Shown: positions 17,487-27,641, numbered from the stretch's first letter. The stretch is DNA of 64,000 bases from Alkalibacillus filiformis (GCF_030814115.1 NZ_JAUSUP010000006.1:46686-110685); one strand, 5' to 3'. Notes: generated by a model not told the origin, from the letters alone. Numbers and translations are program-made.

Positions 17487-18633
17487 ATCCTTTAAATTTA
17501 CTTGTAAATTTATCAACGAACAGTGCAATAGCACCATCACCTGTAACGTTAGCTGCTGTTCCAAAGCTGTCTTGCGCCATGTATAAAGCGATCATTAACG
17601 CAATTGCTGCTTCAGTAAATCCTAGCATTGAACCTAAAATTCCAATTGCCGCCATAATCGCACCACCTGGAACACCTGGAGCTGCAATCATAATAATACC
17701 TAACATTGCAATAACCGGTAACATCTCAAAGAAGCTCGGTACAGTGTAGCCATCTAATACAGCCATCACTGCAACTGTACAGCTGACAATTGTAATAACA
17801 CTACCTGATAAATGAATCGTTGCACTTAACGGAACACTAAAGTTCGCTACTTCTTCACGCACATTGTTTTGCTTTGATTGTCTTAACGTAACCGGAATGG
17901 TCGCAGCACTACTCATTGTACCTAAACCAGTAAAGTACGCTGGTAACATTGTTTTAAGCAAGCTGAATGGATTTCTACCAATATAAAGTCCAGCAGCTGT
18001 ATACTGTAGTATAATCCAAGCCCAGTGAGTTGCAATCGCTACGACTAATACAACACCAAACACTCTTAACGTATCAAAAACTGTACCTTCTGAGGCAAGC
18101 TCAGCAAAGATACCAGCAATGAAGAATGGAAGTAATGGAATAATCACTTTCACAATAACTAACTCCACTACAGACTTACCTTCATCAAATACACGAATTA
18201 ACGTCTCACTATTTAACTTAGCCATCGCAATACCGAATGTGAAGGCTAATATTAACGCTGTAATAACACCCATTAAAGGATCAATAGCTAAATCAATATA
18301 ACCTTCTAATGCGCTACCTTCTTCTGGTGCAGATCGCTCCGAAGCTACCATTGGCATAATTAACGTTGCGATAAAGAAAGCAGCAATACCTGCTAAAATC
18401 GTCGACGTGTAAGCTGTACCAACTGTTAAGCCTACTAACCTACCAGAACCTTGCCCAAGCTTTGATACACCTGAAGCAATAAAGAACAGTATAATTAATG
18501 GAATCATGAACTCAATAAACTGTCCAAATAAGTCGCTAAATGTAATTAACGATCTTGTTAACCATTCAATCCCTATAAGTCCAACAATAATACCTAGTAT
18601 AATACCAGCAATTAATTTGATGATTAACTTCAT
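17485..18633 (-). CDS. Dicarboxylate/amino acid:cation symporter (DAACS family)
   Basis: This 382-residue protein is an Na+ or H+ coupled symporter of the DAACS (glutamate transporter-like) family. The hairpin motif MSSAATIPVTL, the AAPGVPGGA segment and the late DSFGTAANVTGDGAIA motif, which form the substrate and sodium sites in this fold, are all visible. Members take up glutamate, aspartate, C4-dicarboxylates, serine or cystine; the exact substrate is not clear. It is transcribed alone, convergent with the ectC operon. Confidence 0.9.
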   Translation of the reverse strand: MKLIIKLIAGIILGIIVGLIGIEWLTRSLITFSDLFGQFIEFMIPLIILFFIASGVSKLGQGSGRLVGLTVGTAYTSTILAGIAAFFIATLIMPMVASERSAPEEGSALEGYIDLAIDPLMGVITALILAFTFGIAMAKLNSETLIRVFDEGKSVVELVIVKVIIPLLPFFIAGIFAELASEGTVFDTLRVFGVVLVVAIATHWAWIILQYTAAGLYIGRNPFSLLKTMLPAYFTGLGTMSSAATIPVTLRQSKQNNVREEVANFSVPLSATIHLSGSVITIVSCTVAVMAVLDGYTVPSFFEMLPVIAMLGIIMIAAPGVPGGAIMAAIGILGSMLGFTEAAIALMIALYMAQDSFGTAANVTGDGAIALFVDKFTSKFKG

Positions 18634-18750
18634 TTCTTGTTGCTCCTTCCTCTTTCATGACAATTTTATGAATATTAACTCTATATTACTGTTTAATGTC
18701 GGAATATACAATGGTATTTTAAATAATCAGAATTATCAAATTTATATTAC

Positions 18751-18780
18751 AAAAAAACTCGGCCATTCAGACCGAGTTTT
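18751..18780 (-). terminator. Rho-independent terminator of yfkAB
   Basis: Read on the minus strand, AAAACTCGG and CCGAGTTTT form a stem with a 9-base loop followed by seven T. It ends the radical SAM gene. Confidence 0.85.
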
Positions 18781-19909
18781 AACGATTTTTTATTTCAATT
18801 TTTGCCTGATTTTGTTGAAAGTCAACTTCTTGATAATACGTATTTTTCACTAACACGTTAGGGCCTAAACATTTAGCGATTGGACAATGACAATTCAACG
18901 ATTGGGCTGTCTTTGTGCTTAACCATTGATGATATGAATCTAAAAGTTTTGTGTCCTGAACATTGCCTAAGGAAGGTTCATCTCCAAAATCTGTTACTGT
19001 CACTTCGCCCGTAAAAATATTAACATTTAAACGAGAACGCCCATCTGGGTCATTGCGAACTGTTACATTGTTTGCTTGGTCTAACCTTTTCAATAGTTCT
19101 AAGTCTTTCTCCGAATGATTACAAGGGTAAAACGGCATTGTACCAAACAGCATCCATACCTTTTCATCACGGTGATTAAGCAGGCGGTTAATCGCTTCTT
19201 GCATTTCATCTAGTGACAACGTTTGTAAATCACTAGCGAAGTCGACTGGATACATTGGGTGAATTTCATGTCGTGCACATCCCATTTCTAGTATGTGATC
19301 ATGTATCTTTTCTAAATAAGGGAATGTTCGCTTATTTAACATCGTTTCAGCCGAAACCATGACGCCTGCTTCTGATAATTTCTGACTGTTTTCGACCATT
19401 CTATGAAAATACATTTCACGGTTTTCATACGATGGCTTACGATCCATTAGAGCGAACCCTGTCTCTGCGAACTCTTCTACTGTTCCCCAGTTATGCGAGA
19501 TGTGTAAAACATCTAAGTATGGAATAATCGCTTCGTAACGACTATATGGTAACGTCAAGTTAGAGTTGATTTGTGTACGTACACCTCGTTCGTGTGCATA
19601 CTTCAATAAAGGCACAACGTATTCATCTACTGACTTTTTCGATAACATCGGTTCGCCACCTGTTATACTTAACGTTCTAAGGTGGGAGACTTCATCGAGT
19701 CTTTTAAGTAATAAATCAATTGGCAAAGCGTCTGGATCCTTCTTCATTAACGTGTCACCTACCGCACAATGACGGCAACGCATATTACATAAATGAGTCG
19801 TTGTAAATTCAATGTTCGATAACACCATTTCACCATGTTCTTCAATATCCATATAGGCTTCCCAAGGGTCATATTGAGGTGAAAGTGGGGTTTTGTATGT
19901 TGTGCTCAT
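18779..19909 (-). CDS. yfkAB: Radical SAM/CxCxxxxC motif protein YfkAB
   Basis: This 376-residue protein carries the radical SAM cluster motif CNMRCRHC (Cys41, Cys45, Cys48) and a C-terminal CHCPIAKC, which is exactly the CxCxxxxC motif that defines the YfkAB family of Bacillaceae. The GGEPML segment near residue 80 binds S-adenosylmethionine. The C-terminal cysteines probably bind a second iron-sulfur cluster. The substrate of the family is unknown to me. The gene is transcribed alone, downstream of the met operon on the same strand. Confidence 0.9.
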   Translation of the reverse strand: MSTTYKTPLSPQYDPWEAYMDIEEHGEMVLSNIEFTTTHLCNMRCRHCAVGDTLMKKDPDALPIDLLLKRLDEVSHLRTLSITGGEPMLSKKSVDEYVVPLLKYAHERGVRTQINSNLTLPYSRYEAIIPYLDVLHISHNWGTVEEFAETGFALMDRKPSYENREMYFHRMVENSQKLSEAGVMVSAETMLNKRTFPYLEKIHDHILEMGCARHEIHPMYPVDFASDLQTLSLDEMQEAINRLLNHRDEKVWMLFGTMPFYPCNHSEKDLELLKRLDQANNVTVRNDPDGRSRLNVNIFTGEVTVTDFGDEPSLGNVQDTKLLDSYHQWLSTKTAQSLNCHCPIAKCLGPNVLVKNTYYQEVDFQQNQAKIEIKNR

Positions 19910-19988
19910 TGAAAAACGTCCTTTCTCATAGGAAAATCCTTCACTATTCTAACACAAATTCTATGAGATGAACGCATGCCACTCGCAA

Positions 19989-20966
19989 CTAGTTAACGAC
20001 TATTTTTGGTTCATGCCTAAATATATGGACTAAATCTTCAACGACTACACTAGCGGTTGGAAGTTTACCTGCACCTGGACCTTCAAGTTTAAGTTGGCCG
20101 TTGTATTGACTAGTTATGAGAACACCATTGTTAACCCCTTCTACATCATATAAAGGGTGCTCTGTCGTAACCCATCTAGGTTCAACTGTTACATTTACTT
20201 CACCTTGTTCAATTGTTAACGTAACAATATGTTTTGCACGGTGACCTTTCAAACTTTGATTAACCACATCTTCTTGTTTTAAAGCTGTAATCCCGTGACG
20301 AAATACCCGATTGAAATTAACACGCTCTTCCGTTACTAACTCTGCTAAAATAACCGCTTTATAAAAGGCATCGAACCCTTCAATATCATTAGTTGGATCA
20401 GCCTCTGCATAACCAAGTTGTTGAGCTCCTTGTAAAGCTGTATTTAGATCAATCTGTTTATTTCTCATTTCACTTAAAATGTAGTTTGATGTTCCATTTA
20501 AAATGGCTTCGACATGAACAACTTTGTTAACTGAAATCAACTGACTGATCGTTCGAATAACAGGCACACCACCAGCAACTGTCGCTTCATAGTGAACAGC
20601 TACACGATGCTCTTTGGCCTTTTCCTTAAGTTCAAACCCCTTATAAGCGAACATTTCTTTATTCGCCGTAATAATATGACACCCTTGGTCAATCGCCTTA
20701 CACAAGTAAGTAAAGGCAGGTTCAACACCAACAATAGCATCAACTACAACATCTACAGGTTGAGCTAATATATCATCAATATTAGATGTTACTAAAACAT
20801 CGTTAGGCACATTTCGCTTAATCGAGTCATCTTTTACTAGTACGGCGACAATATTAATCGAGCCACTTAACGATTCAGACAACCTTTTTTGCTCTCGTTC
20901 AATTAACTCATACACACCACTTCCTACTGTGCCAAAACCTAACAAAGCTACGTTAACCGAACCCAT
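19989..20966 (-). CDS. hom: Homoserine dehydrogenase, short form without ACT domain
   Basis: This 325-residue enzyme reduces aspartate semialdehyde to homoserine. It has the N-terminal NAD(P) motif GFGTVGSG, the ANKEMFA segment with the lysine of the active site, the TSNYILSEM motif and the GYAEADPTNDIEGFDA signature. The usual Bacillus enzyme is about 430 residues and ends in an ACT domain for feedback control by threonine; that domain is missing here. It is the last gene of the metX-metY-hom operon, 14 bases after metY, and so falls under the SAM riboswitch. It may be a methionine-dedicated isoenzyme. Confidence 0.92.
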   Translation of the reverse strand: MGSVNVALLGFGTVGSGVYELIEREQKRLSESLSGSINIVAVLVKDDSIKRNVPNDVLVTSNIDDILAQPVDVVVDAIVGVEPAFTYLCKAIDQGCHIITANKEMFAYKGFELKEKAKEHRVAVHYEATVAGGVPVIRTISQLISVNKVVHVEAILNGTSNYILSEMRNKQIDLNTALQGAQQLGYAEADPTNDIEGFDAFYKAVILAELVTEERVNFNRVFRHGITALKQEDVVNQSLKGHRAKHIVTLTIEQGEVNVTVEPRWVTTEHPLYDVEGVNNGVLITSQYNGQLKLEGPGAGKLPTASVVVEDLVHIFRHEPKIVVN

Positions 20967-20980
20967 TTGTTGCCTCCTTT

Positions 20981-22297
20981 TTATGAATTCACACGCTCAA
21001 CTTGTGATGATTCACCAGTTGCAGCTTTAATCGCTTGCTCTAAGTCTTCAATTAGATCATCAACATTTTCGATTCCAACTGATAAACGAATGAGGTCGTC
21101 AGTGACACCTGTTTGAACAATTTCTTCTTCACTTAGCTGTTGATGAGTCGTACTTGCTGGGTGAATAATTAAGCTTTTTGCATCACCTACGTTAGCTAGA
21201 TGAGACCACAGTTCCACTTGATTAATCACTTCAGACCCTGCTTCTCGACCACCTTTAATACCGAAAACAACAATTGACCCAGCACCTTTTGGTAAATATT
21301 TTTGCGCTAACTCATTGGAAGGATGATCATCTTTTTCTGGATACAATACCCAATCTACACCCAGATGTTGTTCTAAATATTCAACGATCCGTCTAGCGTT
21401 TGCAACATGCTCTTTCATACGAACATGTAACGTTTCTAACCCTAATGCGATTTGAAACGCATTGTATGGACTCAAAGAAGCCCCTGTGTCGCGTAACACT
21501 TGAACACGCGCTTTCGTAATAAAAGCTGCTTCAGGTAATGCTTCAGCATAAACGATCCCGTGATAGCTTGGATCAGGTTGAGTGAACCCAGGGAACTTCG
21601 AGGAATTCCAATCGAACTGACCGGCATCAACGAGCACACCACCTAATGTTGTTCCATTACCGCCTAACCATTTTGTCGCTGAATGAACAACAATATCCGC
21701 ACCAAACTCAATTGGGCGTAGTAAATATGGTGAAGGGAACGTGTTATCTACAATTAACGGCACGCCTGCTTCATGAGCAATTTCTGCGACACGTTCGATA
21801 TCTAATACGTGCAAGCCAGGATTTCCGATAGTTTCAGCAAAAATAGCTTTCGTTTTTGGTGTAATCGCCTGACGGAAGTTATCTGGTTCAGTTGGGTCAA
21901 CGAAATGTGTCGTGATACCATGTTTCGGTAACGTTGTTGAAAATAAGTTATATGTTCCCCCATACAGCGTTGATGCAGCAACAATTTCATCACCCGCTTC
22001 TGCAATGTTAAAAATCGCTGCTGAGATTGCCGCCATACCACTAGAGAATGCTAATGCGCAAACTCCACCTTCTAACTGAGCCACACGTTCTTCTAAAGCA
22101 CCAACTGTGGGGTTACCGATACGAGAATAAATAAAACCTTCTTCTTGTAATGAAAATAAATTAGCTGCATGTTCTGTACTATCAAACTTATACGAATTCG
22201 TTTGATAGATCGGTAGTGCTCTTGCACCTGTTGTCGGATCCGCTTCTAATCCACCATGTACTCCAATTGTCTCTAATCGATAATCTTTTTGACTCAT
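20981..22297 (-). CDS. metY: O-acetylhomoserine sulfhydrylase
   Basis: This 438-residue PLP enzyme of the Cys/Met metabolism family makes homocysteine from O-acetylhomoserine and sulfide. The PLP-binding lysine lies in the [15 protein letters not shown] segment (near residue 210). The length of about 430 residues and the NGTTLGGV motif are typical of MetY rather than of MetB/MetC, which are about 380. It is placed between metX, whose product it uses, and hom, which supplies homoserine. The start follows AGGAGTGGTG. Confidence 0.93.
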   Translation of the reverse strand: MSQKDYRLETIGVHGGLEADPTTGARALPIYQTNSYKFDSTEHAANLFSLQEEGFIYSRIGNPTVGALEERVAQLEGGVCALAFSSGMAAISAAIFNIAEAGDEIVAASTLYGGTYNLFSTTLPKHGITTHFVDPTEPDNFRQAITPKTKAIFAETIGNPGLHVLDIERVAEIAHEAGVPLIVDNTFPSPYLLRPIEFGADIVVHSATKWLGGNGTTLGGVLVDAGQFDWNSSKFPGFTQPDPSYHGIVYAEALPEAAFITKARVQVLRDTGASLSPYNAFQIALGLETLHVRMKEHVANARRIVEYLEQHLGVDWVLYPEKDDHPSNELAQKYLPKGAGSIVVFGIKGGREAGSEVINQVELWSHLANVGDAKSLIIHPASTTHQQLSEEEIVQTGVTDDLIRLSVGIENVDDLIEDLEQAIKAATGESSQVERVNS

Positions 22298-22309
22298 TAC
22301 TCACCACTC

Positions 22310-23365
22310 CTATTTATTAATTTTAAATGTAAACTTATTTAACGCTTTCTCAATGATGTGACCCCACTTGTCAAACTCTACTAAAAACCCGTCGTGACCA
22401 AAGATTGTCTCAACTTCATAATAGTCAGCTGAACCGCCTAATAAGTTAATGTCGTCAACAAAGTATTTAATTGCTTCCGGTGCATACAGTAAGTCATGTT
22501 GAAATCCAAGGGCCACAACTGGAACTTCTAACTGTTCTAACGTCACTTCATAACTCCCTCTTCCACTAGCAACATCATGGTTGTTCATTGCATTTAACAA
22601 TGTTAAATAACTGTTCGCATCAAAACGTTCAATGATTTTATCAGCTTGATAATTTAAGTAAGATTGAACTTCAAACTCTTCATTTGTCTTTTTTCGATTG
22701 AACCTTTCTTGAAACAGTGGCGCTGAACGATACGTAATCATACCAATTTCACGCGCTAATCCTAATCCCTCTTTAGGTATCTCACCCCTCTGCCAACTAG
22801 GGTCTTGCTTTATAGCCTTTGCTGAAATGTGGTTAAAAGCAATAGCGTAATCACTAAACTGAGGGGTTACTGCAATTGGAACGATCATACCGACAAAGCC
22901 AGGGTACATAAACCCCCATTCCAACACTTGCATCCCACCTAAAGAACCCCCGATGACAGCACGTAAATAATTAATCCCTAACTTCTTCAATGCTAAAAAC
23001 TGAATCTCAACTAAATCACGAACAGTGACGTTTGGAAAGTTAGCTTCGAATGGCTCATTTGTCTGAGGGTTAATCGATTTCGGCCCTGTTGAACCATCAC
23101 ATCCCCCTAACACGTTAAACGTGATCACTTGGTAATGATTTAAATTAATATAACCGTCCTCATGGATTAGACCACGCCACCATCCAGGCTCACCACCTGT
23201 ACCAACCGTTTTATGGTTTCCTGTTAAAGCGTGGCACACCAAGATGACTGGTCCTTCATTATTGCCTGCTTTTTCATAAACCAACTCAACTTCTTTAAAC
23301 GTATAACCTGATTCTAAAGTGAAATTAGGGATGACAACTTTTTCTTCACTTTTGCTAATTGTCAT
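22310..23365 (-). CDS. metX: Homoserine O-acetyltransferase
   Basis: This 351-residue alpha/beta hydrolase-fold enzyme transfers an acetyl group from acetyl-CoA to homoserine. The nucleophile elbow GGSLGGMQ and the C-terminal HDGFLVE with the catalytic histidine are visible. It is the first gene of the operon, directly behind the SAM riboswitch. The open frame reaches further upstream into the riboswitch terminator, but the ATG at 23365 follows AAGGAGGAGGTG, so this start is clear. Confidence 0.94.
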   Translation of the reverse strand: MTISKSEEKVVIPNFTLESGYTFKEVELVYEKAGNNEGPVILVCHALTGNHKTVGTGGEPGWWRGLIHEDGYINLNHYQVITFNVLGGCDGSTGPKSINPQTNEPFEANFPNVTVRDLVEIQFLALKKLGINYLRAVIGGSLGGMQVLEWGFMYPGFVGMIVPIAVTPQFSDYAIAFNHISAKAIKQDPSWQRGEIPKEGLGLAREIGMITYRSAPLFQERFNRKKTNEEFEVQSYLNYQADKIIERFDANSYLTLLNAMNNHDVASGRGSYEVTLEQLEVPVVALGFQHDLLYAPEAIKYFVDDINLLGGSADYYEVETIFGHDGFLVEFDKWGHIIEKALNKFTFKINK

Positions 23366-23394
23366 CACCTCCTCCTTTTCAAAACTTTTGAAAC

Positions 23395-23562
23395 GCAAAA
23401 AACCTCCCTACCTTTGAGATAGAGAGGTCAAATATACAAAACTATTTGTCTCTCTCATCTCCCAAAGCAAATGCTTTGCAGGAATTAGCACCTTTCAAAC
23501 CGTTGTTTGAAGGTTGCCGGGCTTCATCGGGCCAGTCCCTCTGCCACTCTTGATAAGAGTCA
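23395..23562 (-). ncRNA. SAM riboswitch (S-box) with terminator
   Basis: The minus strand between 23562 and about 23440 carries the S-box core: CTCTTATCAAGAG as P1 with the kink-turn, the conserved GGCAGAGGGACTGGCCC, then GATGAAGCCCGGCAACC, and the AAAGGTGCTAATTCC segment before the closing P1 strand. The region 23429-23395 forms an intrinsic terminator (ACCTCTCTA with TAGGGAGGT, then TTTTTT). Binding of S-adenosylmethionine should therefore stop transcription of metX-metY-hom when methionine is plentiful. Confidence 0.96.
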
Positions 23563-23598
23563 AAATTGTTATTCAATTATTAATATTAAATTATATGC

Positions 23599-23628
23599 AT
23601 AGTATCATGGCATTTATAACCATGTCAA
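23599..23628 (-). promoter_or_regulatory. Sigma-A promoter of the met operon
   Basis: On the minus strand a perfect TTGACA (-35) is followed by an 18-base spacer and TACTAT (-10). The start of transcription would fall near 23592, about 30 bases before the S-box aptamer. Confidence 0.65.
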
Positions 23629-23635
23629 CGAATAT

Positions 23636-24607
23636 TTATACTTTCTGTTTTTCGTACTCTTCAATTGACGCCATTTTCGCTTGTACTTCCTCTTCTGATA
23701 AACCGTGTTCTTCAATATAACGGTTGCGAGGGTGTACACGACATTCATGGGAGCAACTTCTTAAAAAGAAATGTTCATTTTCTTCTGAAGAAAGAATTTG
23801 TTCGTTACAATCCGGGTTCGCACAATTAATATAACGTTCACAAGGTTCACCAGTGAAATAGTCACGACCTACAACGTTGTGCTCCACTTGGTTGATTGGA
23901 ACACTAATACGCTCATCAAACACATAGCATTGTCCATCCCATAGTTCACCTTTTACTTCAGGATCTTTACCATAACTGACAATACCACCATGAAGTTGAC
24001 CAACGTCATCAAAACCTTCTTCTTTCAACCAACCTGAAAACTTTTCACAACGAATTCCACCTGTGCAATACGTTAACACACGCTTACCTTCTAATAATTC
24101 TTTATTTTCTTTAATCCATTCAGGAAGCTCACGGAAGTTGCGAATATCTGGACGAATCGCTCCACGGAAATGTCCAATGTCATACTCGTAATCATTACGT
24201 GCATCTAAAACGATTGTATCTTCCTTTTTCATCTCTTTGTAGAAATCTTTAGGATCTAAATACTCACCTGTTTGCTCATTAGGGTTGATGTCATCATCAC
24301 CTAAACTTAAATTAACAATTTCGTCTTTATGACGAACATGCATTTTCTTAAAGGCATGTTCATCCGCTTCATCAATTTTGAAAGGCATATCTTCAAAACG
24401 CGGATCAGCACGTAACCCTTCCATATATTGATTCGTTTGTTCAACAGTTCCTGAAACAGTGCCATTCAGACCCTCTTCAGCGACGATAATTCGACCTTTT
24501 AAACCAAGATCTTCGCAGAATTGTAAATGCTCATCACGAAACGTTTCTGGGTCATCAATTTGAACGTATTTGTAATAAAGCAACACTCTGTAATCCTTAT
24601 TAGACAT
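23636..24607 (-). CDS. trhO: tRNA uridine(34) hydroxylase (rhodanese domain protein TrhO)
   Basis: This 323-residue protein is a TrhO (YceA-type) enzyme that hydroxylates U34 in certain tRNAs as the first step of cmo5U/mo5U synthesis. It has an N-terminal acylphosphatase-like domain, a central rhodanese domain with the active-site loop CTGGIRCEK, and a C-terminal cysteine-rich part (CANPDCNEQ and CSHECR) that is typical of the family. The ATG at 24607 is 5 bases from AAGGTGG and is preferred over the GTG three codons upstream. Confidence 0.93.
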   Translation of the reverse strand: MSNKDYRVLLYYKYVQIDDPETFRDEHLQFCEDLGLKGRIIVAEEGLNGTVSGTVEQTNQYMEGLRADPRFEDMPFKIDEADEHAFKKMHVRHKDEIVNLSLGDDDINPNEQTGEYLDPKDFYKEMKKEDTIVLDARNDYEYDIGHFRGAIRPDIRNFRELPEWIKENKELLEGKRVLTYCTGGIRCEKFSGWLKEEGFDDVGQLHGGIVSYGKDPEVKGELWDGQCYVFDERISVPINQVEHNVVGRDYFTGEPCERYINCANPDCNEQILSSEENEHFFLRSCSHECRVHPRNRYIEEHGLSEEEVQAKMASIEEYEKQKV

Positions 24608-24746
24608 ATTGACCACCTTGCTTTAATATATTTTATAGTTTATTTTATATAGACAAATCAACACTGTATTATACAATAACATTGCTCAAGGTTCAATTAA
24701 ATAAACTGAGTGATTTTATGGAAACGTATTGAGTTTTTCATACCAA

Positions 24747-24789
24747 TAAAAAAAGCCCTCACAGTGAGCTTACTCACTTGTGAGGGCTT
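24747..24789 (-). terminator. Rho-independent terminator of the SSS symporter unit
   Basis: AAGCCCTCAC and GTGAGGGCTT, extended by an inner AGTGAG/CTCACT pair, form a long hairpin followed on the minus strand by seven T. Confidence 0.9.
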
Positions 24790-24793
24790 GGTT

Positions 24794-26302
24794 TTACTTT
24801 AACTCATCTACAACTTGTTCAGCGTCTTCTGGTTTTTTTGTAAATAGGCTGACAATGACTGTCGATAAGGTTGCGACGATAAAGCCAGGAACAGCTTCAT
24901 ACGTTACACCGAAAAGTAGATCGGCTGATAACTGTTCAAAATCAGCAATAGCATATGTCCACTCAGGTTGCTGTGCTACTAACACGACGGTTAATAATCC
25001 TAAGATCATGCCGGTTAGTACCCCTGCACCAGTTGTTCGCTTCCAATAAAACGTTAATAATAAGGCAGGGCCGAAACATGCACCTAGTCCACCGAATGCA
25101 AATAATACCATCCAGAAGACAAACTCTTCAGCGGAGAATGCCAACCATACTGACAGTGCCATAATTCCTAATACAGCAAACCGACTATACGTGACGAGCT
25201 TCTCTTGAGACATTTCTTTACCTTTACCAAACAGTTTATCAATAATGTCACGAACTATAGCACTTGCCCCAACTAGTAACTGACTATCAGCACTCGACAT
25301 GATCGCCGCTAAAATCGCAATTACAGCGATTCCCATAAAGAATGGATTAAAAACAGCATCTGCTAGTTGGGTAAAGATTGCTTCGTGGTTTCCGTTTGGC
25401 ATCGCCTCAGGTCCTTCGAAAAAAGCACGACCTGCAAGGCCAACCCATACAGCACCCCAACCAACGACAACGTTCCAAATAGTCCCGATTAAAGCTGCTT
25501 GTTTCATCTCTTTGACATTGTTTAATGACATATAACGCACTAAAATATGAGGGTTACCAGGACTACCAAACCCAATACCTAATAAACCAACGATCGCACC
25601 AAAACCGAACGTCATTAAACTCGTAAATCCATCACCTTGTGCATGCATGGCATCTAAGATCGGCCCTACGCCACCTAGTTGAAAAATCGCAACAATTGGT
25701 AAAATGACAAGCGAGAAAAACATCAAACTAACTTGAAGTACGTCTGTTTTACTAACAGCATGAAATCCACCTAATAACGTATAAGTTAAAATAATAATAG
25801 CTGTTAGCCACATACCCGCACTAGAGGAAATCCCTAAAGTAGAAGAGAAAGCTGTTCCTCCCCCAACAATCTGGCTTCCAACATAAGCAACCATGAAAAA
25901 TACGATAATACCCGCACTAACAATTCTTAATAAACGGAAACGGTCGCGATAACGACTTTCTAAAATATCTGGAACAGTAATACTTCCCGTTTTCTCACTA
26001 TAAATTCTAAATCGCCTTGCAGCATAGAAAAACATAAATACTTCAACAGTAATATAACCAGCAATCGCCCATACAGCGTTTAAGCCGGTTGCAAAGGCAG
26101 TACCAGTTACACCTAAAATTAACCACGAACTTCTTCCTGAACTTACAGCACTTAAAGCAACGACAAATTTGTTTAACTTTCTCCCAGCTAAAAAATAACT
26201 CGTTAAACCGTGTGAACTTTTTCGCGCCGACATTAAACCTATAAAAACTAATAAAAGCAAATAAACGACTAACACTGTGATCGTCATCGGATGCGCGCTC
26301 AT
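24794..26302 (-). CDS. Sodium/solute symporter (SSS family, PutP-like)
   Basis: This 502-residue protein has about 13 membrane helices and the layout of the SSS family. Visible family features are the early SGRSSWLILGVTG segment, GFGSPGNPHILVRYMS, and the AAIMSSADSQLLVG motif, which lines the sodium and substrate site in PutP. Proline uptake is therefore the first guess, which would fit osmoprotection, though pantothenate and other solutes are used by relatives. Its start codon overlaps the stop of a 37-residue upstream gene (ATGA), which implies coupled translation. Confidence 0.9.
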   Translation of the reverse strand: MSAHPMTITVLVVYLLLLVFIGLMSARKSSHGLTSYFLAGRKLNKFVVALSAVSSGRSSWLILGVTGTAFATGLNAVWAIAGYITVEVFMFFYAARRFRIYSEKTGSITVPDILESRYRDRFRLLRIVSAGIIVFFMVAYVGSQIVGGGTAFSSTLGISSSAGMWLTAIIILTYTLLGGFHAVSKTDVLQVSLMFFSLVILPIVAIFQLGGVGPILDAMHAQGDGFTSLMTFGFGAIVGLLGIGFGSPGNPHILVRYMSLNNVKEMKQAALIGTIWNVVVGWGAVWVGLAGRAFFEGPEAMPNGNHEAIFTQLADAVFNPFFMGIAVIAILAAIMSSADSQLLVGASAIVRDIIDKLFGKGKEMSQEKLVTYSRFAVLGIMALSVWLAFSAEEFVFWMVLFAFGGLGACFGPALLLTFYWKRTTGAGVLTGMILGLLTVVLVAQQPEWTYAIADFEQLSADLLFGVTYEAVPGFIVATLSTVIVSLFTKKPEDAEQVVDELK

Positions 26303-26412
26303 GTACGATCACGCTCCTTTTTAGATGAATGTACATAGGCTAGTACACCCAAAAACAAAATAAATAGAGGAATAACAAACAAGCCTAAAACCATATCTAG
26401 ATTAAATCCCAT
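26299..26412 (-). CDS. Small accessory membrane protein of the SSS symporter (37 residues)
   Basis: A short gene with a clear AAGGGGGAG site encodes 37 residues: a few polar residues, one membrane helix (VLGLFVIPLFILFLGVLAYV) and a basic tail (SSKKERDRT). Its TGA stop overlaps the ATG of the symporter. Small one-helix proteins in this position occur next to sodium/solute symporters in Bacillales and are thought to be accessory subunits. I infer the same here from position and topology; no function can be read directly. Confidence 0.8.
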   Translation of the reverse strand: MGFNLDMVLGLFVIPLFILFLGVLAYVHSSKKERDRT

Positions 26413-26566
26413 CTAACTCCCCCTTTATAAAAGTTATAAATACGTTTAAATAGTAACAAAATATTTTAAAAATTCAACAAAATAAAATGTAATTCTACAA
26501 ATTTTCGCCTATTTCGACTATTTCTTGTATAATTAAAACACCATTTTTGAAAAGGATTGAACTAAG

Positions 26567-27607
26567 ATGAAGCAAATATATAGTGAAATTATTCAATTTA
26601 GAGGTAGTCACTACGACTTTGGTTATGAACAAGGAAAGCAATTAAAAGACACACTAACAATCCAAAACCGCCTGAAACATTGGAAGATTAGAAGACCACG
26701 GTTTTCAATTGATGTATATGAAGCTAAGGACAAGTTTATGCTGTTTGCACCTAACATGTGGCAAGAGTTAGAAGGGTTGCGCGAAGGATTAGAACTACCG
26801 ATGGAAGAAGTGTTACGTGATTTTGGAGGTTACCGAACTGAGATTAGAAAAAGTGGCTGCTCAATTATGACTGAAGAAGATTACATGATTCGAAATTACG
26901 ATTATCAGCCACAAACTTACGAAGGACGATATAGCCTGTTTCAGCCAAATGACGACGGTTACGCAATAATTGGCCCCACTTCTCGTGTTACCGGACGAAT
27001 GGACGGTATGAATGAAAAAGGGTTAGTCATGGCATACAACTTTACCCACCGAAAAAGCCCAAAAGATGGGTTCGTCTGCTATATGATTGGTAGAATTATT
27101 TTAGACACGTGTGCAAATGTTGATGAAGCTGTTCAATTACTAAAAGACATTCCACATCGGAATGCATTTAGTTACATATTACTTGATCCAAGTGGGCAAA
27201 CGTATGTTGTCGAAACGAGCCCACGTGGGGTACACGTTCGTGAATCAAATGTCTGCACCAATCATTTTGAACATTTAACGAAAGAAAATCGCCATCATTT
27301 GGATGATTCGTATAAGCGAATGGACACTATTAACTCACAAAGAAAAGCGAACATGAGTGTAAATGACGCATTCAGATTAATGAATGACCGCAATCAAGGC
27401 GTTTTCTCTGACAAATACAAAAGTTGGGCTGGCACCATCCACACTTCTGCCTACTTACCAAAACAACGTGAAGCTTGGTTTGCTCTAGGTGGAGATACAG
27501 AACCCGTCAAATTTAATTTTGATACATGGTTGAACGGAAATGACTTTAGCATTAGCAAAATCAAAGGCGAAGTTGATACCGCTCTTCCGTTTGCTCATAT
27601 GGATTAA
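26567..27607 (+). CDS. C45 family Ntn-hydrolase (acyl-CoA:6-aminopenicillanic acid acyltransferase-like)
   Basis: This 346-residue protein belongs to the C45 autoproteolytic Ntn-hydrolases. The precursor should be cut between Gly97 and Cys98 (KSGCSIM), leaving Cys98 as N-terminal nucleophile. The segment DYMIRNYDYQP just after it and MDGMNEKGLVMAYNF carry the residues that shape the amide-binding pocket in such enzymes. Relatives include fungal penicillin acyltransferase and bacterial enzymes that cut or form linear amides. The natural substrate is unknown. It is transcribed alone. Confidence 0.87.
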   Translation: MKQIYSEIIQFRGSHYDFGYEQGKQLKDTLTIQNRLKHWKIRRPRFSIDVYEAKDKFMLFAPNMWQELEGLREGLELPMEEVLRDFGGYRTEIRKSGCSIMTEEDYMIRNYDYQPQTYEGRYSLFQPNDDGYAIIGPTSRVTGRMDGMNEKGLVMAYNFTHRKSPKDGFVCYMIGRIILDTCANVDEAVQLLKDIPHRNAFSYILLDPSGQTYVVETSPRGVHVRESNVCTNHFEHLTKENRHHLDDSYKRMDTINSQRKANMSVNDAFRLMNDRNQGVFSDKYKSWAGTIHTSAYLPKQREAWFALGGDTEPVKFNFDTWLNGNDFSISKIKGEVDTALPFAHMD

Positions 27608-27641
27608 AAAAAGCCTGAAGCTACTCTGCTTCAGGCTTTTT
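27607..27641. terminator. Bidirectional terminator
   Basis: AAAAAGCCTGAAGC pairs perfectly with GCTTCAGGCTTTTT around a 6-base loop, between the convergent C45 and mhqD genes. Confidence 0.9.

Noticed and set aside
23605..23622. CATGG/CCATG inverted repeat downstream of trhO considered as a terminator
   Set aside because: The stem has only five base pairs and no T run, and it lies inside the spacer of the met promoter.
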